From Anodontia alba (taxonomy: Eukaryota > Mollusca > Bivalvia > Lucinida > Lucinidae), in contig OZ024826.1 of NCBI GenBank assembly GCA_964016985.1, forward strand, positions 72,179,768 through 72,243,767: 64,000 nt of DNA. The letters run 5' to 3'. Positions 56,128 to 64,000 of this stretch are shown in pieces (position 1 is the first letter of the stretch; each line of letters opens with the position of its first letter). The notes beneath the pieces were generated by a model, which saw only the letters and a list, made by a program, of their open reading frames with translations, was not told the origin of the DNA and made no database searches. Both the position numbers and the translations under genes were made by a program.

Positions 56128-57269
56128 CCTGACATCATCCGTCCGTCTGTCCTTCCGCCCGAGACTGAAACGACCCAATCCAAAAATAAGCCAAAAACAG
56201 GGCCAGAACGACCCAGATTCTATTCTATTCTATTCTCTATTTTATTCTCTATCCTGGTCGATGTGTTTCGTTTCGGTTCGGTATCGGTTTTTATCCTCCA
56301 CCCAAGCGTCTATCTAACAAAAAAGCATCATTCCAAATTCTACTTCCTGCTTCAAATTACAGATTTTGTTATTGTTTGTTCAGCCAAAACTTTTTTAGAT
56401 AGACAGAATTTGTGTAGCGGTACGTAAGACCATTTGCTCCTTAACTAAGATTCCAAAGATTCAATTCATGATACCCTGAATTAGGAACGTTACCCGATGC
56501 TCGGACTGACTCATTGAGACTGATATTGACTTCCTGAATTGTTATTTTGATTTATTTTTTCTTGGATTCTGTCAGCGATATTTGACCATTACACAGGGCC
56601 ACGCACAAAGGATTTTTCTTCTTAGTAGCAGGACTGTAACTGAAATAAGAAAATTATGCATCAAGTGACACCCACCAGGACCTGTCATTCTTGAATAGAG
56701 TGCTACAATACAACTCAAGTGGTTTTTCAAAATCCCCACCCCCCCCAAACCAGTGGGGTTGATTTTTTAGCCCACCGCGAATCTTCCGGATACCCGACTC
56801 CAATTCCCTTTGCGACAGATTTTTTGCCCACTGCATTTCCGCCGAGTTCTCTCCGCAAAACCACCCACTTACCTGTAGAACTCCGCGGTGAGCTCAAAAT
56901 GAGAAGTTAGTGACGTCAGAATGAATGACAGCTCCGAATTTTCCGAGTTTGCATGGGGAGGAAATCGGAACCTTTATTTTGCTTATGCATCATTCGGCTG
57001 ATTTGCCGCTGAATAAATACAGAAATATTTCTACATAGAGATCAAAAACAACAACAACAAAAAAAACAAAAAACAAGAATGAATGAATTAAACAGGAAAA
57101 AAAAAAACGTATTTCTGTTTGTTTATTTCTTACCTTGTACGCGGGTACCTAAAGGGGCACTTCTGCTATCTTAGAAGCTTTTATATGGAGATCAACGAGC
57201 ATCGTCCCGAAAAAACAAAACAAAAAAAAAACACGAATAATGCCTCGGAGGCCTAAACATTAATCTCCG
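56128..57269. other. Anonymous stretch, part GC-richer with a CRE-like site
   Basis: 56730-56960 is C-rich and has CpGs, with small frames on both strands (56654-56836 minus, 56719-56910 plus) that I do not recognise. TGACGTCA, the CREB/ATF consensus, is at 56911-56918. This could be a remnant of a promoter or first exon; nothing else supports a gene. Confidence 0.4.
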
Positions 57270-57425
57270 ACTGTCCGGCTCATGCATTCGATCGCCGTAG
57301 ATTGTAGCGATTTATCATGAATCACTGCTTCAAGATTGGCAGTTACAAGTTTCTGGTGGAAGGGTGTTCAGTGTACTGGTTAACCGCTTATTGTATAAGC
57401 ATGCCCCCTTTTTATTGGCACGATT
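57270..57425 (+). mobile_element. Degraded tRNA-derived SINE fragment
   Basis: CTCCGACTGTCCGGCTCATG, TTCGATCGCCGTAGATT, ATCATGAATCACTGCTTCAA, GCAGTTACAAGTTTCTGGTG and TACTGGTTAACCGCTTA are successive mutated segments of the SINE body. The 3' tail is missing. Confidence 0.7.
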
Positions 57426-58035
57426 CATAAAAAATGCTGTTCCCCATTCCATTTTGCATAGACCAGACTCGTAAAGCAATAGCAGTTAACTCCCTTTTAA
57501 GTCAGTTGCAGTTAGCTCCCTTAAAACAGTAAAACTAGACTGGCTCCAGTCGTTTTTGTTTTACATCTATTTCTCTCTTTCTCTACATTATTTTTTTATC
57601 ATGATCCTCTTTAATCCAACTTCAAGTTACCTATGGCTGAACAAAAACTTTCTAGCCATGGGACTGAAGTAAACAAAAATTCTACAAGCTATACAAGTGT
57701 TGTGTCCCCTCAAAAAAAAAAGAAGAAAAGAAAAGAAAAATAAAGAAAGGGTCTGGGGCCAGACTACAGTAAAACCTGCAGTGTGAAAACTTTACCCCGC
57801 ATTTATCAGGGTACAAATAAATATTATGTTACGTTATTCTCTTACAGTATAATACATTAATAACATTATATTTATTGGCTTATACAGCAATTTTCAGAAC
57901 TTTTCATTTCCATGTAAAGTGTTCTGTTTTTGTGTCTTCAACATTCGATATGCAAAACCAAGACCCTAATTTATTTAACGAGTAAAAGACACACATTGTA
58001 TAAACCTAGCATCGTTTGGAAAGCCTCTTCAAAAT

Positions 58036-58247
58036 GGGCTCTCTGGGCTAATTCAGCAGATGACAAACTGATTTCGTTATTTTTTATTTTCTTTTTTTTT
58101 TTTTTCATTACCAAGGAAACAGGGTTTGACATTTCATGCAATGGAGGCAAACTGCATGAAATGCAAACCCTGTTCTCTTGGAAGAATTAGACAAAAAAAA
58201 TCAAAATGTCGTCTGCTGAAAATTGTACCCAGGGTGCTAAGCGTTAA
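58036..58247. mobile_element. Palindromic MITE, GTCGTCTGCTGA family
   Basis: Ends are CTCTCTGGGCTAATTCAGCA and CTGAAAATTGTACCCAGGGT. The arms AAACAGGGTTTGACATTTCA and TGAAATGCAAACCCTGTTCT enclose TGCAATGGAGGCAAACTGCA. TTTCTTTTTTTTTTTT lies in the left arm only. Confidence 0.82.
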
Positions 58248-58249
58248 GG

Positions 58250-58690
58250 TTTGCACAAACAAATCGCGCATGTGCCTGTGCATGGCAAAACCTACAATAA
58301 AAGTTGTAGGAAGAGACGGATCAGCCTGCATACTCTGAGCCTGCACATCAGTAGTCTGATCAGAGCCTTCGCTAATTGTATGTACCTCCTATGATCACTG
58401 GGTGTAAAACAACTTCTTGTGCGACGAGCAAAGACTCGGGTCAGTCTGCGCAACTGCACATTCTGATAAGAGCATTCGCTGATCGTATTTACCTTCGATA
58501 GCCGGGCTGTCCAAAGCGGGATAAACAGCGAGACTGCAACAGCACATTCTGATCAGACCCTTCGCTGATCGTACAGTATGCAAGAAGCTTGCTTTATATA
58601 GTGGGTCGATGCACAGACTGACCTGAGTCTTTGCTGGTCGCACGTACATTGTAGTATTGTAGGTTTTGTTCAGTTCAAAGTATGTACATT
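58250..58690. mobile_element. GATCAG-rich fold-back repeat (GACAAAACCTACAA family)
   Basis: GGCAAAACCTACAAT near 58284 faces ATTGTAGGTTTTGTTCAG near 58655. Between them TCTGATCAGAGCCTTCGCT, TCTGATAAGAGCATTCGCTG and TCTGATCAGACCCTTCGCTG repeat in tandem at about 58355, 58461 and 58540. It is related to 24644-24874. Confidence 0.65.
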
Positions 58691-58699
58691 GTAAATCAT

Positions 58700-61300
58700 A
58701 CTTCAGACATGAGAACTTTGTTCCGACGTAATTTTGGTTTGAACTTTTTTTTTTGTGTGTTTTTTGTGTGACAGACACCTTTTTCATATGGGCTGTCTTA
58801 TTGATTCAATGCCTCTTTGGTAGCAGAAGTGCCCCTTTAAGTAAATTTATATTGACACCTGTGGTTGCTGCACGCGACTGAGAATTTCCTGGTCTTTTAG
58901 CACAGTACATCATTTATATTGAGCACGTGCGGTTGTTGCATGGGAAAAGGCAGTTACAGGACTTCTGTTAAGCGGATATACGACATATATTATGCCCTGA
59001 GATTGCCACCGGACGTCCAAATTGAACTTCAAAGACGTACCGCGGACTTCCAAAATTTCTTTTGTCTGTCCGAAATCGATACCCGAGACGTCCAAAAATT
59101 GTCAGTTGTTGTTGTTCAGGTAGTCGAGTCAGGAGGAGGAAATGGTGGTGAATCATGTGCGACTGTGCAAGGTCTGGGCAACTCTTTGTACTTGTTTTTG
59201 GCGTCGTATCTCCGTGACAACTTCCTTTTGATCTTGTTCGCTTTGGAGGCTGTCTGAGATTCTGGTTTCTACGGGATGTACGGGTGTTGCTACCCCCACA
59301 GGGGTAGCTGGGGCCTAAGGTTGCTGGAATCTGGGGATTGTACACTTTTTATAGTGCTGGGGTGGACCTTAATTGAATGAGGATTGGACGACGCCGTAAC
59401 ATACAGTCTTCCCGCCCTTTCCGGGAGGGGAATATTTGGGTACACTCTACCTAATCCAATATTGCCATTTAAAGAGTGTTCCACTTTGAGTTTTGAATTT
59501 TGAACTCCCTCTGTCTAATCTTTGAAGCTTTAATCACGGCCTCTCTAGGGCTGAGTTGCCCAGACTAGCCCGCTAATTTTGGTTTGTAGTCTATGGAGCT
59601 TGCATTTTCTTTGGGTGGCAGTAAGTTATGTTGTTGAGGGTTATGGACATGCCAAAAATTGTTAAAAAGCATGCCCACTTTTAACAAGTTGTATGATGTT
59701 TGCCCCGCCTATTATCTGAAATTTGCTACCTGTGTTGACTGAGCTTTAAGGAGGTCCCACTTTCCGCTTGGGAGAGTTTTATTGACAGCCGTGTCAAGTG
59801 TCGCAGCACCCTTTTGACGGCTGTGTGATCACTGCATGTATTTGTCAAGCGTGCTAAGTTGATTAATTGATGTTTGTATAATCAAACTTTCTCCTGCGAC
59901 ACCAGAAAATATTCGGTGAAATTATATGAAGTCATTATTATTTTTTAATATTTATGTCATAAAATCTTAAATTATTATTTTGCTAAGAATGTGTGTCGTC
60001 TGAAAACACCTCAACACATCCGGGAGTTACCGAGTGAAATTCTATAAATAAATAAATAACAATTATGCACAGAAGGCAAATTGAAATCTATTCGAATTTA
60101 GAAGCTTATGTTTGTGATGACAACAAAAGCAATTTTTTCAAATGAAAAGAAAACATATTTTTCGTCAAATTTTTCAGAAAACCCGTTTCTAAATGCGTAG
60201 CCTTGTTCCGAATGCACTGTTTACCAGCACGGAAAAGACGCAAAGTAAGTCTAAATATAGGCAGTTTGCAATGGTTTTGCTTGCTTTTCTCCGCGAACGA
60301 ACGTACTGCTGTTGGTATTTCATTGAGAGCTGCCTTTTATTTGTTTGTTGTTGCACGAGTCGGCAACATTTTCCCGCAATTTTGTGAAGCAAGCAACTCG
60401 TTCGCTCGTGTTGATCAGCTTCAATCCGAACAAATATTTCATTATAAACATTTCTGCAAGATAACTTCAGCACAGTTTATTTTTAAGAAAACATGTTTTG
60501 GGTCTTTTCTCTCATGTATTTTATTTTCTTTTTTCTTTCTCTGGGCATTTGGGCTTTGAAACAAATGCGAAGTTGTACCAATGTTGATACTTTCTTTAAG
60601 GTCCGACATACAAGTACAGGCTTTCCAAAAAGATGCGATCAAATTTTAATAAGCGATAAGAAAAAAAAAACAAAACAAACAAACAAACAAACAAAAAAAC
60701 TCTGGAAGGATAAGGACAGTTCTAAGTGATAAGGACATTTTTAAACCACAACTAAGAGAAGCGTATATCATGATGATTCTGTGTGACACTGAAATAAGAA
60801 CCTGTGTTCTACTAAAGAAAGGGCAGACCACTGTAGCACGGAAAAAGTGGGACTTCCTAGATTTTCCTGTGGGACTTCCAAATTTGAGGGGTAGGAAGTC
60901 TGGGACTTCCTGAGTCTGGAAGTTAATGGAAGCCCGGATTAGAAATCTTGACTTTTACCAGTGATCTACAGGATGTGTCCTATAGGTCACTGCTTTTACT
61001 CGTTTTTATATTGAAATAGCCTAATTGATTTTATTTTCAAAAGAAATGGAACTGTCTGCAACAAATACCTTGAATTGGCCAGCACTACACTGACTCCCCA
61101 GTCTCCCTTTTTATGGTGACGTTAATCATAGGTCATTGTTTATTTTAATAAGCTAATCACATTGTTTTGATAAGTGCAAAAGTATGAGCCTGCAATTAGC
61201 TGGTTTGATCTTTCGTCATTAATCATGTGAAAAGTTACTGTAAGACGGTTCATGTTGTGGTTATTACATCCTACAGCACAACAAATTTTAGGCATTCTTA
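58700..61300. other. Anonymous stretch, 59.1-59.9 kb GC-richer
   Basis: 59130-59830 has more G+C and contains the hairpin GCTACCCC / GGGGTAGC at 59289-59308. Frames of 112-125 codons overlap on both strands (58919-59257 plus, 58968-59345 minus) without recognisable motifs. A decayed retroelement LTR is possible but not shown. 60180-60420 has several CpGs and small frames. No gene is supported. Confidence 0.4.
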
Positions 61301-61302
61301 AG

Positions 61303-61438
61303 GCTTAGCACTCTGTGTAAAGTTTTCAGCAGACGACATTTTGAAATATTTTCCCCTGAAAACATATTTTGACATTTCATGCAATTTATCCCTTCCAGAG
61401 ACAATTTGCATGAAATGTCAAAACCTGTTTGTTATTCT
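61303..61438. mobile_element. MITE, GTCGTCTGCTGA family (left-complete)
   Basis: TTAGCACTCTGTGTAAAG, CAGCAGACGACATTTTG, TTGACATTTCATGCAATTTA and ACAATTTGCATGAAATGTCA are present. The right terminus is cut shortly after AAACCTG. Confidence 0.7.
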
Positions 61439-64000
61439 ATAGGTGGCCAAGACGCTCCAGGGGGGTGATTTCCAATATGATTATGCTCCGGGTTGGGCGA
61501 TGCCTAACTGTACCACTACACAGAAGACTCTAACAAAGTTAGAATTTTTTAACAGCCTTTTTTTACATATACAACATATATAACAGTTTTTATAACACAA
61601 TACAGACAATACAATAGACAATTCCATGCAAGTCTCTTGATGTTGGCACAGTTGGGGACTTATACTGGTATATTATTTGATTAACCTGGCTTGGTTAATC
61701 ATTTTTTATACACTCAGTATGACCCCAACCAAAAGGAGGAGAACTCTGTGCTTATGTGAAGAGATTGTCTGCCTTTTCTTCTTCCACCCTACTGCAGTAT
61801 GTTCCTATTTACTTGCTCTGGAGCATTGTCTAATTGTTCATTTATTTGGAGCACTCATATTAGACGCGTTTTCCTGCAATATATTTCATTTTCACTTTAA
61901 AATATAATCTTTTTTAACACAGCCTATATGCTGTACATAATCTACTGGACATTGAGACCTAAGATTTTTCCTGATGCACCTAAACTTCAGAGACATTCTT
62001 CAGTGGATTTAATTGTCGGCCTCTGCTCGATCTCTTGTTATCTGTTTATCATTTTGAGGTATTGAACATCAAAATGTTCTTGTGAACAGTAAAATATTCT
62101 TGGAATAACACAACTATAATAAACAAAAACAGAGACTAAGGACATATCCTACAATAATACAAGATGAAGTCTGCTGTTATGATTCTACCCATTATTCTCC
62201 AGTGACGCACGTCACTGTATAGGGTGAGTGACCATATCATCCTATGTTGAAATTTTATTTAAGTCTGCTGACAGGGTCCAGTAAAAAGGGGATAACATTG
62301 TGCTCAATATCTTTGATTTGACAGTGGTTATTTCAATTGACCATTCAACCACCAATCGACCACCAATAACCGGTTATAACCAGTAATGACCACTGGTCTG
62401 GTTGATACTCATATTGACTGGTCATTTGCCAACCTTGAAATGTAAGACAGATATTTTCACAATACATTGGAAGAAACATTTTTCCACATTTATGAAGCAG
62501 AAGTAGGTTGTTGTCACCTTAATGAATTTGCATTAACTTGCATAGCAACAGGTGTTCCGAATGATTAACTGAGGGGATCTGAATGAGCAAAACAACAGAA
62601 TTAGAGCTGCCATTGAATTTCGCAATATTGATGTATCAATATTTTTTACCCAATAATACTATATTGATACATAATCTAGAAGTATCAATACATTCATATC
62701 AGAAATTATTTCAATGTAGACATAAAAGTTTGATCCAATAAAATTGACAAAATAAGATGTCAGACTTGCAGTGCAGGTTTTTACATTTGTTTTTATGCAG
62801 ATCTGGGTGTATGTATATGTTACAGTATCTGTAGGTACATACTATACTTTTGATATCTTGCAGAAAGTTATTTTTTGCTTGGTACTTTACACAGAAGAAG
62901 AAATTTGCAACCTTTTGTCATGATTTAATGTAAACCATTTGCCTTAACTATCTATGCACAAAAAAAAAAAAAAAAATATATATCCTAGTCATTTGTTTTT
63001 AAAAAATCAAATATTATCACTTTTGTCCATAATAAAATGAATGCAAATTGTGCAGAAATGTGAAGGGTAGGTACAATGTAACTTGGAGGCAGATTTTCAA
63101 CAAGTTCTGTTTGTTCAATTTTTCTGAAATTTTCACAATATTATTGTGAAACATCGATAATTCAAATGCAGCAAAGAAAAATGAAACATGTTATCTTAGA
63201 CAAAAATTCCGAAGAATCACTTTTCTACAGACATTGCATAGGTCAGACAAATTTTTGGTTGTATATTTTATTTTAGGGTAAATATTTGAGAACAAAACAC
63301 AGGAACAGAAAAGACAAATGGTCTCTGATAAGATATGGGCAATCAGAACAAAATATTTACATTTAAAATAAAACACCAAGGGAAAAGTCTTTCTGATGGA
63401 TGTCCAAAGCATAGTAGTCTACATGTATACAACACTGTTATTTTTATATAATGATATTATAGCCAGGTATTACCACAGCATGCAGTTTTTGAGTCTGCTA
63501 GCGACAGCTAGCAGGCTCTATGCAATCGCATGGGGTTTTTTACTACGTCACAAGCGGATTTTCATCACCGCTATATTCATACGCGCACTACTTCTTAATC
63601 AGACGCAATGCGGCACTATTACGGCGAACTGAATGTGAAGCAGGGGAATTTTTTATAGCTTTTCTATTTCGCTAACATATCTGTAACTGAAATCGATTTA
63701 GATAGTGCAATTTGAAACATAGACTTCAAAATTCGGTGTAGTAATACACGCGCTACTTTTGTCAATCACCCCACGCCATCTTTGATGTTGTGCTTAGCAA
63801 CGGAAGCTGAACGAAAAGAAAGTATCAGAATCTACTTATTCGATATTGAATATAGCAAGACATCAGGCATTTAATTCATTCCTCCTACATGAAATTACTT
63901 TATTCACACCTCAATGACACGGAGTTGTCTGACGACTGCTGGCCCATTTATACTTTATGACCCTTCTTTTGTGGACATCGGAAAATCTCTTGAAAACAGA
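61439..64000. other. Anonymous stretch to the window end
   Basis: The sequence is AT-rich and without recognisable genes. 63470-63800 has more CpGs and small frames (63396-63632 plus) but no known motif. 62330-62410 has several ACCA/ACCACCAAT words and AACCGGTTATAACC. I can name nothing else. Confidence 0.45.

Noticed and set aside
58919..59345. Overlapping 112- and 125-codon frames as a host gene
   Set aside because: Open frames on both strands in a GC-richer tract are expected by chance; no splice sites, motifs or homologous signature were recognised.
63396..63632. 78-codon frame near the window end as a first exon
   Set aside because: It lacks recognisable protein features and no clear donor or continuation was found before the window ends.

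Overview
The window looks like nuclear DNA of a bivalve mollusc, possibly a clam. It is AT-rich and intron-bearing, dominated by short transposons, and carries several elements that pair a TCCGTCC-rich head with a tandem-repeat core, a structure known from bivalves. The organism call is an inference; no marker gene fixes the species.

Only one host gene is certain: the last three coding exons of integrin-linked kinase (ILK) on the + strand (5873-5972, 7808-7938, 13980-14132). They encode the C-terminal 127 residues, the C-lobe of the pseudokinase domain. The ankyrin repeats and N-lobe must lie upstream of base 1, because no further exon was found in 1-5872. The introns (at least 5.9 kb, then 1.8 kb and 6.0 kb) are packed with repeats.

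From about 14.2 kb to 64 kb I recognise no intact host gene. Layout: 14-21 kb, palindromic MITEs and three tandem-repeat-cored elements (15.1, 16.1-18.7, 19.5-20.8 kb). 21-30.7 kb, SINEs, nested MITEs and four copies of one palindrome family. 31.7-33.8 kb, a decayed LINE on the minus strand. 34.7-45.5 kb, a giant inverted repeat of two head-to-head copies of a ~4.5 kb unit around a ~0.5 kb spacer. 46.0-48.1 kb, an unrecognised repeat array whose orientation flips near 46.4 kb. 49.8-50.4 kb, a second LINE fragment (minus). 50.4-52.6 kb, an element with inverted termini and an inserted SINE. 53.15-54.49 kb, an element with iterated termini and an 8-bp target duplication. 54.6-56.1 kb, a LINE fragment (plus) inside an inverted repeat and interrupted by a MITE. 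56-64 kb, mostly anonymous DNA with a few MITEs.

The most unusual structures are the giant inverted repeat with its recurrent GTTAC-N4-GTTAC motif, the element with iterated GACAGTTCACCGACA termini, and the tandem-repeat-cored elements. At least one of those inserted between A and T with no target duplication and ends in CTAG, as Helitron-like elements do, and two have alternating two-unit higher-order repeats. MITE families with different termini also share internal cassettes.
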